Below are positions 22,393 through 35,417 of a stretch of 64,000 bases of DNA, piece by piece. Position 1 is the stretch's first letter. Each line of letters begins with the position of its first letter. The notes below the pieces were generated by a model. The model was not told where the DNA came from, searched no databases, and worked only from the letters and a program-made list of their open reading frames with translations. The translations under genes and the position numbers were made by a program. The stretch comes from Branchipolynoe longqiensis (lineage: Eukaryota; Annelida; Polychaeta; Phyllodocida; Polynoidae). The DNA lies in contig CM059186.1 of assembly GCA_030323885.1 (NCBI GenBank), positions 173,129,743 through 173,193,742 of the forward strand, in the 5' to 3' direction.

Positions 22393-22692
22393 TTATTGCC
22401 TGATATAGGGTGTCTGCTGGGATGAGTAGTAAATAAAGTAAAGCTGAAGTCGATTTATATTTCAGAATCCCGGAAGGAGACAGTGCTTAGGATATATCCT
22501 TATTTGTCAAATTATGCAATCTTTTTACCTAGTTTGAACTGAAATTGCATTGTATATTAACATAAAACTATCCTTAGCAAATTTAAAAAAAAGGGAGTTC
22601 ATTATACAGAATATGCATAAACACAATTTCGATCTTTATATATAGCGAAATAGCGAAAGGTAGACAGGAAGTGTGAACACTTATTTGTATTA
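22393..22692. other. No gene seen
   Basis: AT-rich. A piece at 22640-22690 ('gtagacaggaagtgt') recurs inverted at about 42670-42700, marking another small dispersed repeat. Confidence 0.4.
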
Positions 22693-23060
22693 TACATGAT
22701 GCATAAGTATTATGCGAGTATAAAGGCGAAGAAGAGAACTCTACTATTATTATTGTTATTATTTACACTGTATGACTCTTCTGTGTGTGTATCCTGTCCA
22801 CAACACTCTGACCGGTGGCGCTACCACCGGTCTCTTCTATCCCTAACAGATGCACTCCCATGTTCATTCACACCGAAGAATTTTAGACTTTAGAAATATA
22901 TATCCTCCGATGCGACTGACACTTGTTAACATCCGGTGGAGGTGAGGCGGGCTGAAGGTGGCGTCACCGGTACAGTGTTGAGTCTTATGGAGTATAGCAA
23001 TATAATAACAATTCCCTTATGTATCTTTATACTCGTATAATACGTTATACATCACATATA
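22693..23060. mobile_element. ~370-bp TIR element with the TATAACGCATTATGCG-type end
   Basis: The left end has 'gatgcataagtattatgcg' then 'agtataaagg'. The right end is the inverse ('ctttatactcgtataatacg', 'ttatacatcaca'). The interior includes a palindrome 'accggtggcgctaccaccggt'-like hairpin at about 22810. The end motif is shared by many sites in this window, including both sides of the DIRS genes. Confidence 0.7.
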
Positions 23061-23211
23061 TCAGTATATATATACACATATGTTTGCATGCTACAATGTG
23101 CACTAGAGGCGTCGTTAAATAAAACAAGCTACATATATTACACATGGTATATGATGTTACTTTGTACTCATTTGACAAAGATGGGCGTTTACCTCTGACT
23201 ATTTTGTTTAC

Positions 23212-23495
23212 CTAAGACTCGTGGGTTCGAGTCCCGGTCGAGTCAAACCAATGACTTTAAAATTGATACTTGTCGCTTCCTAGCCAGGCGCTCGGCATTA
23301 TTAGGATAGGGCAAGGACTGGTGTGCTCAGTGTCAGGATAATGTGACTGAGTGGGATACCAGGTCATGGTGCCGGCGGCCTGGTTTCCCAGTGGGACAGC
23401 ACTATAAAGTCGCCATGAGTGCGCACTGTCACAAGTCGGTACCCGTCCTGATATGACCTTAGATGTTGCTAGGACGTAAAACAACAACAAACAAA
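23212..23495 (+). mobile_element. SINE S1
   Basis: B-box 'gggttcgagtcccgg', full body, and tail 'tagatgttgctaggacg' followed by (ACAA)n. It is the most complete 3' half of the family in the window. Confidence 0.88.
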
Positions 23496-23730
23496 CAAAA
23501 CCTCAGACTCAGGCAGTAAGCGTGGTGAGCAGGCCCCTACTTGGATACTGAGGGTTATTGAGTGAACGCGAGGAAACACTGTCCACCAATCGACTAAAGC
23601 GTCCATTACGTAACGATAAGCTCGTAATCCCCGGTGGATTATGTCCGTATATAGAGGCATCTGTTTATCTATGCACATGGGTAATATATACATATGGATA
23701 TATATACATACTGTATTCTCGCGGTTTAAT

Positions 23731-24736
23731 GCCCAGGGGCCATATTCATGAGCTCGGGGTACGCTTAGCCGGAGGGTAGGCTTAACCGTTGGGTAGGTAT
23801 CCCGCGGGTTAACGGAGGAGATTAATTGGGTCAATGGGTATTCACCAATGCACTAGCCGGTGCGGATAGCTACCCGTTCGATTATTTATAGATTTGGGAA
23901 TTCCCTCCAGTCGCTGCGTTGTTTACTTTAGATTCGTCGATTCGAAAATATCAATATCGCCGCCGTTACGGCGTCAGTGTTAATTTTGCTTCGGATTTAG
24001 GGTTAATTTGAATAAATTTCACTTATTGCGTATGTAATTGTATTAAATATGACAGCATTGAATAGATTTGGGCATAAGGAATTCACGCCGATTCGGCGGC
24101 GACGGCGGCGGCCATTTTTGCGCCGATTTGTGTACTTTACATTCGTCGATTCGAAAATATTAACATCGCCGCCGTTACGGCGTCAGCGTTAATTTCGCTT
24201 CGGATTTAGGGTTAATTTGAGCAAATTTCACTTATTGGGTATTTAAATCTATCAAATCTGATCGCATTGAATAGATTTGAGCGTAAGAAATTCACGCCGA
24301 TTCGGCGGCGACGGCGGCGGCCATGTTTGGTTAACGTTGGACAGTATGGATATCGACGTCGCTGCGGAGGCAGCGATTTGTGTACTTTACATTCGTCGAT
24401 TCGAAAATATTAATATCGCCGCCGTTACGGCGTCAGCGTTAATTTCGCTTCGGATTTAGGGTTAATTTGAATAAATTTCACTTATTGCGTATTTAAATCT
24501 ATCAAATATGATCGCATTGAATAGATTCAGAACCACACACACTCACTATCCCCTCGGGATAGTGACTTACCCCTGGGTCGAAATTGGGGTAGCGTACCCT
24601 CCGGATAGAGCCCCAGGGTAGTGCTAGCCCGAGCTCATGAATAAGGATTTTCCGCCGTTAGCCGAGGGGGTAGCGTACCCCCCGGTTACAGCCTCAGGGT
24701 AGCGCTACCCCGAGCTCATGAATATGGCCCCTGGGC
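23731..24736. mobile_element. TIR element, GCCG-rich core (family G), ~1.0 kb
   Basis: Perfect inverted ends over about 29 bp begin GCCCAGGGGCCATATTCATG and run on into 'agctcggggta'. The core holds three tandem units of about 200-250 bp with 'attcgtcgattcgaaaata', 'cgccgccgttacggcgtca', 'tttagggttaatttga' and 'gcattgaatagatt'. These core units are shared with the family G elements at 7750 and 63613. Confidence 0.88.
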
Positions 24737-24892
24737 GTTTAAATTGGCAAATCACTGAAGTAGGGGTGGGGGGTGGGCGTTTACACACACATGGGCATTT
24801 AAAGGGTTGGTGTTTATGGAATATTGGCCAAGTGGGGGGTGGGCGTTAATCCACACATGGGCGTTAACCCGCGGGAATATGGTATATATATG

Positions 24893-25262
24893 TATGTGAT
24901 ATATAACGTATAATATGAATATAAAGGGGCAGAGCATTCTTGTGATATTTATTCCGCTTTGTATTATGCATGCTATTTATTATTTATCCATACCGCCTCA
25001 TCAGGCCATTTACTGCGGGCCGATCCTGCCTGGCGAGTTTGGTGCCACCAGCACCTAGTCACTCGCCTTTCCACACGGTTTGCATCACATCAGCCTTAGA
25101 TTTCAAACTTTTGTATTAGGTAGGGCGGTATATTGCTCGGCCAGAGCCTCGGTCAATAAAATCTGAGGCTTCCACCACTCCTCGCTTTGTGTCTTTTCTC
25201 CTACTAGGGCGTAGCCATCTCTTATATATTGGTCATATATCCATATGTGTGTATGTTTATCT
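24893..25262. mobile_element. Motif-led repeat remnant
   Basis: Opens with the dispersed motif ('gtgatatataacgtataa', 'atataaaggggc'). It then has about 300 bp including 'ggtgccaccagcacc' and an AATAAAATC stretch at about 25157. It may be a terminal-repeat remnant of the DIRS-related family. Two further motif copies follow at about 25475 and 25602. Confidence 0.4.
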
Positions 25263-25313
25263 ACACATTACATATATGTAATATAATACGTAATATATAT
25301 GTATATATATGAT

Positions 25314-25470
25314 GTAGTTTGTACTGATCTCTCAGGCAAGGAGGCAAATAGACAGATAGGCGTGGATAGGGTGATTGCATCAGGGAGACTAGGTAGTGAA
25401 ATGGTTAGGACCCTGGCCTCGGAATGGCAAGAGGTGTAATATTTACCATTTCATCACCCCCACGACATAT
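25314..25470 (+). mobile_element. SINE S2/S3-related fragment
   Basis: 'tgatctctcaggcaaggag' matches 9741-9760, and 'gtgaaatggttaggaccctgg' with 'aatatttaccatttcatcacc' matches the S3 piece at 10118-10215. The same two blocks therefore occur together at both places. Confidence 0.5.
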
Positions 25471-25787
25471 ATATGTATGAGGTATAATGAATTATGCGAA
25501 TATAAATATTGCAGAGAAGACTATGTATTCTCAGATATTCCATCCCGATGTGTTCTTTATGTATATAATATATGTAATATATATACAGATATATATGCAC
25601 ATATATGTGATATATAACGCATAACACAAGTATAAATGCTAGGGGGGACTATATACTTTGCTACTTCCTCCATCTGCGCATTAGTGGGCCCCCCCCCCCC
25701 CCCGATGCTGGGGAGTTGTTAAGGGTGCCTCCTCTCACACCACACACGCTGGAGGAATATATATAGAGAGACATATATTATTATAAC

Positions 25788-26012
25788 CAGACGGGATGGC
25801 CGAATGAGTTAGAGTGTCTGTCTCCCATGTTGGTAGATCGTGGGATCGTGGGTTCGAACCCTCGTCGAGCCAAACCAATGACTTAAAAATTGATACTTGC
25901 TGCTTCCTAGCCAGGCACTTGGCATTATTAGGATATGGCAAGGAGCAGTGGAATGAGGAAGACCAATCGTCCGCGATTGAAATTTATCCTGCTTAAACAA
26001 CTAATGTACCCA
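25788..26012 (+). mobile_element. SINE, variant S1b
   Basis: Clear A-box region ('gatggccgaatgagttaga'), B-box ('gggttcgaaccctcg'), S1 middle, then the S1b tail ('ggagcagtggaatgaggaag', 'taaacaactaatgtaccc'). Confidence 0.85.
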
Positions 26013-26140
26013 CACAAAAATATAACAATACATAATTCTGAATCTATGGAGTGTGCGGCCCCCACCCAGGGGGTGCGGGGACTGTAGAGGATGCTGGGAG
26101 ACCCCCCCCCCCCCCCCACCACCACCACCACAACAACAAC

Positions 26141-26226
26141 AGGTCTGCAGTGTATTGCACCCCGCCCCATATTGTGGTGATGGTGATGGTGATGGTGGTG
26201 GTGCGGGCGCAACACACTGCAGACCT
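26141..26226. repeat. Inverted repeat (hairpin)
   Basis: 'ggtctgcagtgtattgcacc' at the left is mirrored by 'gcgcaacacactgcagacc' at the right, around a GGTGATGGTGAT spacer. It is preceded by a C-run and (CAC)/(ACA) triplets from 26100. Confidence 0.8.
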
Positions 26227-26370
26227 AGGGGCTTATCAATATCCATATACACATATTATATATTGTTCAATGTCTACAATGTCTACATCTGCCACTGCAA
26301 CAGTTCCATTTTGAATCAAATATCATTAACACATGAGTAGTAACAGGTCACCTTGCTCCACTTGATGTAG

Positions 26371-26485
26371 GGATGACGATGATGAAGACGTTGCGCCCAC
26401 TTACCCGGTTGTCAAGGAAACGGCAGGGAAACTGTTGGAGAATAGCGTCAATACTCTCCAACGCACCATCCTGCTCAAGAAAGAG
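26371..26485 (+). CDS. Exon 2, CCDC42/CFAP73-like coiled-coil protein
   Basis: The acceptor 'ttgatgtag|G' precedes one base that completes the split arginine codon of exon 1, then 38 codons to GAG|gcatgt. The product is acidic at first (DDDDEDVAP), then amphipathic (LLENSVNTLQRTILLKKE), a lead-in to the coiled coil of exon 3. The donor is GC, not GT. Its context AG|GCATGT fits the strong flank consensus of GC-AG introns, and the phase-0 end joins exon 3 without a break. The nearest GT (four bases on) would shift the frame. Confidence 0.75.
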
Positions 26486-26794
26486 GCATGTATATGTCTT
26501 ACTGATGTCCACACCGAGCTTTGAGTGTGTGTCCTCATTAATTGTTTAGTCAGAGAAACAAAAGTTCTCACATTATTGACCTTCATCATGAAAATGTATT
26601 GAATTTATGCTTAAAAATTAAGCCTGCCCTCTTTATTTCAATTTTTGTTTAAATAAAAAATAGCTACCACGAAAAAGAAGGGGACATTATTTAACCTCTT
26701 TCAGAATGGAGGGATATTTATAATTCCAAGTTAAAACTACTTCCGATTTCCATATTTTGAGCATTTCGTGATTTTCTAAATATTTCCTTCCATG
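26486..26794. other. Start of intron 2: no gene seen
   Basis: AT-rich intronic sequence. Intron 2 spans 26486-31961 (5,476 bp) and is mostly the 52-bp minisatellite. Confidence 0.6.
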
Positions 26795-26990
26795 TGACTG
26801 AGTGGGATATCCGGTTACTGTATCAGCGGTTTGGTGTCCCAGTCGGGCAGCACTATAAAGTCCTCATTAGTGTCAAGATAATGTGACTGAGTGGGATATC
26901 CGCTTCCGGTGCCAGCAGTCTGGTCGCCCAGTGGGGCAGCACTTTAAATTCACCATGAGTGCGCACTGTCGCAAGTCGGTACCCCACCAA
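26795..26990 (+). mobile_element. SINE S1, partial and rearranged
   Basis: Contains 'gtgactgagtgggatatcc' twice and 'cccagtggggcagcacttta', so the middle of the SINE is present in two diverged tandem copies without the tRNA head. Ends 'gtcgcaagtcggtacc'. Confidence 0.7.
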
Positions 26991-27174
26991 AAATAGCTTA
27001 ACTCAGTGTACTAAAGCTCAGCCTAACAGCCTAGGTGGTAGCTCATCCGCCACCGGGCAAGGGTTCGCTGGTCACAAGGATCGTTGAACATAGGCTCGAC
27101 TGTAATTTCCTTTCAGCATTGTGTCCAAATCAGTAAAACTAGTTCTTTTTATTCAAAAGACAACTAAATATCGG

Positions 27175-30100
27175 ATGGTGATAAGTTCCTTATCACAGGT
27201 AATAAACAGTAGTTAGTGGCCCTTACCGCATCCCACTGCCTTATCGCAAGTAATAAACAGTAGTTAGTGGCCCTTACCGCACCCCAACTGCCTTATCACA
27301 GGTAATAAACAGTAGTTAGTGGCCCTTACCGCACCCCAACTGCCTTATCACAGGTAATAAACAGTAGTTAGTGGCCCATACCACACCCTTGCTGCCTTAT
27401 CACAGGTAATAAACAGTAGTTAGTGGCCCTTACCGCACCCCAACTGCTTTATCACAGGTAATAAACAAGAGTAGTTAGGGGCTCTTACCATACCCAACTG
27501 CCTTATCGCAAGTAATAAACAGTAGTTAGTGGCCCTTACTGCACCCCAACTGCCTTATCACAGGTAATAAACAAGAGTAGGTACTGGCTCTTACCGCACC
27601 CCACTGCCTTATCACAGGTAATAAACAGGAGTAGTTAGGGGCTCTTACCGCACCCTACTGCCTTATCACAGGTAATAAACAGTAGTTACTGGCTCTTACC
27701 GCACCCCACTGCCTTATCACAGGTAATAAACAGGAGTAGTTAGGGGCCCTTACCGCACCCTACTGCCTTATCACAGGTAATAAACAGTAGTTACTGGCTC
27801 TTACTGCACCCCAACTGCCTTATCACAGGTAATAAACAGTAGTTAGTGGCCCTTACCGCACCCCAACTGCTTTATCACAGGTAATAAACAAGAGTAGTTA
27901 GGGGCTCTTACCGTACCCAACTGCCTTATCGCAAGTAATAAACAGTAGTTAGTGGCCTTACCGTACCCTTCTGCCTTATCACAGGTAATATACAGTAGTT
28001 AGTGGCCCTTACCGCACCCAACTGCCTTATCACACGTAATAAACAGTAGTTAGTGACCCTTACCGCACCCCAACTGCCTTATCACATGTAATAAACAGTA
28101 GTTAGTGGCCTTACCGTACCCAACTGCCTTATCACAGGTAATATACAGTAGTTAGTGGCCCTTACCGCACCCCAATTGCCTTATCACAGGTAATAAACAG
28201 TAGTTAGTGGCCCTTACCGCACACCAACTGCCTTATCACAGGTAATAAACAGGAGTTACTGGCTATTACCGCACCCCAACTGCCTTATCACAGGTAATAA
28301 ACAGTAGTTACTGGCTCTTACCGCACCCCAACTGCCTTATCACAGGTAATAAACAGTAGTTACTGGCTCTTACCGCACCCCAACTGCCTTATCCCAGGTA
28401 ATAAACAGTAGTTAGTGGTTCTTACCGCACCCTTACTGCCTTATCACAGGTAATAAACATGAGTAGTTACTGGCTCTTACCGCACCCTTACTGCCTTATC
28501 ACAGGTAATAAACAGGAGTAGTTAGGGGCTCTTACCGCACTCCAACTGCCTTATCACAGGTAATAAACAAGAGTAGCTAGGGACTCTTACTGCACCCAAC
28601 TGCCTTATCACAGGTAATAAACAGTAGTTAGTGGCCCTTACCGCACCCCAACCGCCTTATCACAGGTAATAAACAGTAGTTAGTGGCCCTTACCACACCC
28701 CAACCGCCTTATCACAGGTAATAAGCAGTAGTTAGTGGCCCTTACCACACCCCAACTGCCTTATCACAGGTAATAAACAGTAGTTAGTGGCCCTTACCGC
28801 ACCCCAACTGCCTTATCACAGGTAATAAACAGTAGTTAGTGGCCTTTACCGCACCCCAACTGCCTTATCACAGGTAATAAACAGTAGTTAGTGGCCCTTA
28901 CCACACCCCAACTGCCTTATCACAGGTAATAAACAGTAGATAGTGGCCCTTACGGCACCTAAACTGCCTTATCAGAGGTAATAAACAGGAGTAGTTACTG
29001 GCTCTTACCGCACCCCAACTGCCTTATCACAGGTAATAAACAGGAGTTACTGGCTATTACCGCACCCCAACTGCCTTATCACAGGTAATAAATAGTAGTT
29101 AGTGGCCCTTACCGCACCCCAACTGCCTTATCACAGGTAATAAACAAGAGTAGTTAGGGGCACTTACCGCACCCCAACTGCCTTATCACAGGTAATAAAC
29201 AGTAATTAGTGTCCCTTACCGCACCCCAACTGCCTTATCACAGGTAATAAACAGGAGTAGTTAGGGGCACTTACCGCACCCTTACTGCCTTATCACAGGT
29301 AATAAACAGTAATTAGTGGCCCTTACCATACCCCAACTGCCGTATCACAGGTAATAAACAGGAGTAGTTACTGGCTCTTACCGCACCCTTACTGCCTTAT
29401 CACAGGTAACAAACAGGAGTTACTGGCTATTACCGCACCCCAACTGCCTTATCACAGGTAATAAACAGTTGTTAGTGGCCCTTACCACAACCCAACTGCC
29501 CTATCACAGGTAATAAACAGTTGTTAGTGGCCCTTACCGCACCCCAACTGCCTTATCACAGGTAATAAACAGGAGTAGTTACTGGCTCTTACCGCACCCT
29601 TACTGCCTTATCACAGGTAATAAACAGTAGTTAGTGGTTCTTACCGCACCCCAAATGCCTTATCCCAGGTAATAAACAGGAGTAGTTAGGGGCTCTTACT
29701 GCACCCTTACTGCCTTATCGCAAGTAATAAACAGTAGTTAGTGGCCCTTACCGCACCCCAACTGCCTTATCACAGGTAATAAACAGTAATTAGTGGCCCT
29801 TGCCGCACCCCAACTGCTTTATCACAGGTAATAAACAAGAGTAGTTAGGGGCTCTTACCGTACCCACCTGCCTTATCACAGGTAATATACAGTAGTTAGT
29901 GGCCCTTACCGCACCCAACTGCCTTATCACACATAATAAACAGTAGTTAGTGACCCTTACCGCACCCCAACTGCCTTATCACATGTAATAAACAGTACTT
30001 AGTGGCCCTTACCGCACCCAACTGCTTTATCACAGGTAATAAACAGTAGTTAGGGGCCTTACCGTACCCAATTGCCTTATCACAGGTAATAAACAGTAGT

Positions 30101-31850
30101 TAGTGGCCCTTACCGCACCCCAACTGCCTTATCACAGGTAATAAACAGGAGTTACTGGCTATTACCGCCCCCCAACTGCCTTATCACAGGTAATAAACAG
30201 TAGTTACTGGCTCTTACCGCACCCCAACTGCCTTATCACAGGTAATAAACAGTAGTTACTGGCTCTTACCGCACCCCAACTGCCTTATCCCAGGTAATAA
30301 ACAGTAGTTAGTGGTTCTTACCGCACCCTTACTGCCTTATCACAGGTAATAAACAGGAGTAGTTACTGGCTCTTACCGCACCCTTACTGCCTTATCACAG
30401 GTAATAAACAGGAGTAGTTAGGGGCTCTTACCGCACTCCAACTGCCTTATCACAGGTAATAAACAAGAGTAGCTAGGGACTCTTACTGCACCCAACTGCC
30501 TTATCACAGGTAATAAACAGTAGTTAGTGGCCCTTACCGCACCCCAACCGCCTTATCACAGGTAATAAACAGTAGTTAGTGGCCCTTACCACACCCCAAC
30601 CGCCTTATCACAGGTAATAAGCAGTAGTTAGTGGCCCTTACCACACCCCAACTGCCTTATCACAGGTAATAAACAGTAGTTAGTGGCCCTTACCGCACCC
30701 CAACTGCCTTATCACAGGTAATAAACAGTAGTTAGTGGCCTTTACCGCACCCCAACTGCCTTATCACAGGTAATAAACAGTAGTTAGTGGCCCTTACCAC
30801 ACCCCAACTGCCTTATCACAGGTAATAAACAGTAGATAGTGGCCCTTACGGCACCTAAACTGCCTTATCACAGGTAATAAACAGGAGTAGTTACTGGCTC
30901 TTACCGCACCCCAACTGCCTTATCACAGGTAATAAACAGGAGTTACTGGCTATTACCGCACCCCAACTGCCTTATCACAGGTAATAAATAGTAGTTAGTG
31001 GCCCTTACCGCACCCTAACTGCCTTATCACAGGTAATAAACAAGAGTAGTTAGGGGCACTTACCGCACCCCAACTGCCTTATCACAGGTAATAAACAGTA
31101 ATTAGTGGCCCTTACCGCACCCCAACTGCCTTATCACAGGTAATAAACAGGAGTAGTTAGGGGCACTTACCGCACCCTTACTGCCTTATCACAGGTAATA
31201 AACAGTAATTAGTGGCCCTTACCGTACCCCAACTGCCGTATCACAGGTAATAAACAGGAGTAGTTACTGGCTCTTACCGCACCCTTACTGCCTTATCACA
31301 GGTAATAAACAGGAGTTACTGGCTATTACCGCACCCCAACTGCCTTATCACAGGTAATAAACAGTTGTTAGTGGCCCTTACCACAACCCAACTGCCCTAT
31401 CACAGGTAATAAACAGTTGTTAGTGGCCCTTACCGCACCCCAACTGCCTTATCACAGGTAATAAACAGGAGTAGTTACTGGCTCTTACCGCACCCTTACT
31501 GCCTTATCACAGGTAATAAACAGTAGTTAGTGGTTCTTACCGCACCCCAAATGCCTTATCCCAGGTAATAAACAGGAGTAGTTACTGGCTCTTACTGCAC
31601 CCTTACTGCCTTATCGCAAGTAATAAACAGTAGTTAGTGGCCCTTACCGCACCCCAACTGCTTTATCACACGTAATAAATAGTAGTTAGTGGTTCTTACC
31701 GCACCCCAACTGCCTTATCACAGGTAATAAATAGTAGTTAGTGGTTCTTACCACACCCCAACTGCCTTATCACAGGTAATAAATAGTAGTTAGTGGTTCT
31801 TACCGCACCCCAACTGCCTTATCCCAGGTAATAAACAGGAGTAGTTAATA
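27175..31850. repeat. 52-bp minisatellite, ~90 copies, with 1.9-kb higher-order repeat
   Basis: The unit includes 'ccttatcacaggtaataaac', 'agtagttagtggcccttacc' and 'gcaccccaactg'. Length variants arise from an extra 3 bp (aggagtag/aagagtag versus agtag) and from ccccaac/cccttac. Distinct variants recur at a fixed offset of 1,896 bp (for example 'gagtagctag' at 28571 and 30467, 'ccaaatg' at 29651 and 31547). About 36 units were therefore duplicated as a block. The array lies wholly within intron 2. Confidence 0.95.
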
Positions 31851-31961
31851 GTCGGTCCCCATGCTATATGCTGTTATATGCTGATATAACCTTAGATGTA
31901 GCTAGGATGTAAAGCCCCACCAGACAGCTAATGGCGTGGTGCTGACTCGTTGGTTCGGCAG

Positions 31962-32072
31962 GTGGAGGTGGAGAGAGTGGACGAGGAGCTGCAGGCAAAG
32001 CGCGATGAGTTCAAGAAGCGCATGCAGGATTGTAGCGAGAAGCAGATCAACATCCAGAAGAAGCAGCAGCAG
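31962..32072 (+). CDS. Exon 3, CCDC42/CFAP73-like coiled-coil protein
   Basis: Acceptor 'ggttcggcag' then exactly 37 codons to CAG|gtaaca, phase 0 on both sides. The product is a continuous charged coiled coil ([19 protein letters not shown], then a KQ-rich run). The pattern E-L-x2-K-R-x-E-F-x3-M with a following K-Q-rich helix is what I recognise from DUF4200 proteins such as CCDC42 and CFAP73. The three exons give 102 residues of an N-terminus; family members are a few hundred residues, so later exons must exist. I found none in the rest of the window, so intron 3 would be over 31 kb. Confidence 0.78.
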
Positions 32073-32092
32073 GTAACAGTAGACGCTACTAG

Positions 32093-32700
32093 ACGCATAC
32101 GGACACGGACACGCACACGTACACGTACACTTACACGTACATGAACATGGACACGCACACGTACACACACGGACACGTACACGAACACGTACATGAACAC
32201 GTACACACACGTACACGCACACATACACGCACACATACACACGCATACGGACACGTACACGCACACATACACACGCATACGGACACGTACACGCACACGT
32301 ACACGTACATGAACACGTACACGCAGGGACACGCAAACGTACACACACCTACTCGTACACGGACACGTACACGGACACGAACACGTACATGAACACGTAC
32401 ACACACGTACACGCACACGTACACGCACACATACACACGCATACGGACACGTACACGCGCACATATACGCACACGTACATGAACACGTACACGCATGGAC
32501 ACGCATACGTACACAGACGTACACGCACACGAACACGTACATGAAGACGTACACACACGGACCCGCATACGCGCACGGACACGGACATACACACACGTAC
32601 ACGCCACACGTACACGCACACGTACACATACGGCACGCACACGTACACGGCACACACGTACACACACGCATACGAACACTGACATGCACACGCACACGTG
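32093..32700. repeat. (ACACGT/ACACGC)n microsatellite
   Basis: Hexanucleotide-like array of ACACGT, ACACGC and ACGGAC words, beginning about 20 bp after the exon 3 donor. All long frames on both strands are by-products. Confidence 0.95.
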
Positions 32701-35417
32701 TATTTGTATGTATTTGTATGTATCTGTATGTATTTGTATGTATCTGTATGTATCTTTATGTATCTATATGTATCATATATGTATGTATCTGTATGTATCT
32801 GTATTATATTATGTATCATATATGTATGTATCTGTATGTATCTGTATTATATTATGTAGCATATATGTATGTATCTGTATGTATCTGTATTATATTATGT
32901 AGCATATATGTATGTATATGTATGTATCTGTATTATATTATGTATATGTATGTATATGTATGTATCTGTATTATATTATGTATATGTATGTATCTGTATG
33001 TATATGTATTATATTATGTATATGTATGTATCTGTATGTATCTGTATGTATCTGTAGTTTTATGTATCTGGATTATATGCATGTATATGTATGTATATGT
33101 ATCTGAATGTATTTGTATGTATCTGTATGTATATGTATGCATCTGTATGTATCTGTATGTCTCTGTATATGTATGTATCTGTATGTATCTCCATGTATCT
33201 GTATGTATCTGTATGTATCTGTATGTATCATATATGTATGTATCTGTATGTATGTGTATGTATCTGTATTATATGTATATGTGTGTCTGTATGTATCTGG
33301 ATGCATTTGTATGTATCTGTATCTGTATTTATTTGTATGTACATGTATGTGTATATGTATCTGTATGCATCTGTATGTATCTGTATCTGTATGTATTTGT
33401 ATGTATGTGTATATGTATCTGTATGCATCTGTATGTATCTGTATCTGTATGTATGTGTATGGGTCTGTATGTATCTGTATGTAGTTGTATGTATATGTAT
33501 GCACCTGTATCTGTATGTATCTGTATGTATCTGTATGTATTTGTATGTATCTGTATGTATCTGTATGTATCTGTATGTATTTGTATGTATCTGTATGTAT
33601 GTGTATGTATTTGTATGTATTTGTGTGCATCTGTATGTATCTGTATGTATTTGTATGTATTTGTATGTATCTGTATGTATGTGTATGTATTTGTATGTAT
33701 TTGTATGCATCTGTATGTACCTGGATCTGTGTGTATATGTATGTATCTGTATATATCTGTATGTATATGTATGTATTTGTATGTATCTGTATATATATGT
33801 ATGTATATGTATGTATGTGTATGTATTTGTATGTATTTGTATGCATCTGTATGTATCTGTATGTATCTGTATGTATTTGTATGTATCTGTATGTATGTGT
33901 ATGTATTTGTATGTATTTGTATGCATCTGTATGTACCTGGATCTGTGTGTATATGTATGTATCTGTATATATCTGTATGTATATGTATGTATTTGTATGT
34001 ATCTGTATATATATATGTATGTATATGTATGTATGTGTATGTATGTGTATGTATTTGTATGCATCTGTATGTATCTGTATGTATCTGTATGTATTTGTAT
34101 GTATCTGTATGTATGTGTATGTATTTGTATGTATTTGTATGCATCTGTATGTACCTGGATCTGTGTGTATATGTATGTATCTGTATATATCTGTATGTAT
34201 ATGTATGTATTTGTATGTATCTGTATATATATGTACGTATCTGTATGTATGTGTATGTATTTGTATGTATTTGTATGTATCTGTATATATCTGTATGTAT
34301 ATGTATGTATCTGTATATATCTGTATGTATATGTATGTATTTGTATGTATCTGTATATATATGTATGTATATGTATGTATTTGTATGCATCTGTATGTAT
34401 CTGTATGTACCTGTATCTTTATGTATCTGTATGTATTTGTATGTATCTGTATGTATTTGTATGTATCTGTATGTACATGTATGTATCAGTATATCTATGT
34501 ATCTGTATGTATATGTATGTATTTGTATGTATCTATATATATCTGTATGTATCTGTATGTATATGTATATATCTGTATGTATATGTATGTATCTGTATCT
34601 ATGATTGATTGATTGGTGGTTGCTTTACGCCGTGTTGGCAGCATAGGCCATGTTCACGGCGACCTGTATTTATCTGTATGTACTTGTATATGTATGTATC
34701 TGTATGTATATGTATGTATATGTATGTATATGTATGTATTTGTATGTACCTGTATCTGTATGTATCTGTATGTATATGTATGTATCTGTATGTATTTGTA
34801 TGTACCTGTATCTGTATGTATCTGTATGTATATGTACGTATATGTATGTATTTGTATGTATCTGTATGTACTTGTATATGTATGTATCTGTATGTATCTG
34901 TATTTATCTGTATGTATTTGTATGTACCTGTATCTCTATGTATCTGTATGTATATGTATGTATCTGTATGTATTTGTATGTACCTGTATCTGTATGTATC
35001 TGTATGTATATGTATGTATCTGTAACTATCTGTATGTATCTGTATGTATATGTATGTATATGTATGTATTTGTATTTATCTGTATGTACTTGTATATGTA
35101 TGTATCTGTATGTATATGTATGTATCTGTATGTATTTGTATGTACCTGTATCTGTATGTATCTGTATGTATATGTATGTATCTGTATGTATTTGTATGTA
35201 CCTGTATCTGTATGTATCTGTATGTATATGTACGTATATGTATGTATTTGTATTTATCTGTATGTACTTGTATATGTATGTATCTGTATGTATCTGTATG
35301 TATCTGTATGTATTTGTATGTACCTGTATCTGTATGTACATGTATGTGTATGTACGTATATGTATGTATTTGTATGTATCTGTATGTACCTGTGAAGGCT
35401 GTATATGTATGTATCTA
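32700..35417. repeat. (TGTATGTATC)n microsatellite, 2.7 kb
   Basis: Degenerate 4- to 10-bp units (TGTA/TCTG/TATG). It is interrupted at 34602-34663 by about 60 bp of unrelated sequence that includes 'gccgtgttggcagcatagg'. Open frames up to 687 codons on both strands translate to cysteine/tyrosine/methionine or histidine/threonine/tyrosine repeats and are artefacts. Confidence 0.95.

Noticed and set aside
27175..31850. CRISPR-like array
   Set aside because: Units are directly tandem with no unique spacers, the context is eukaryotic, and the array lies in an intron.
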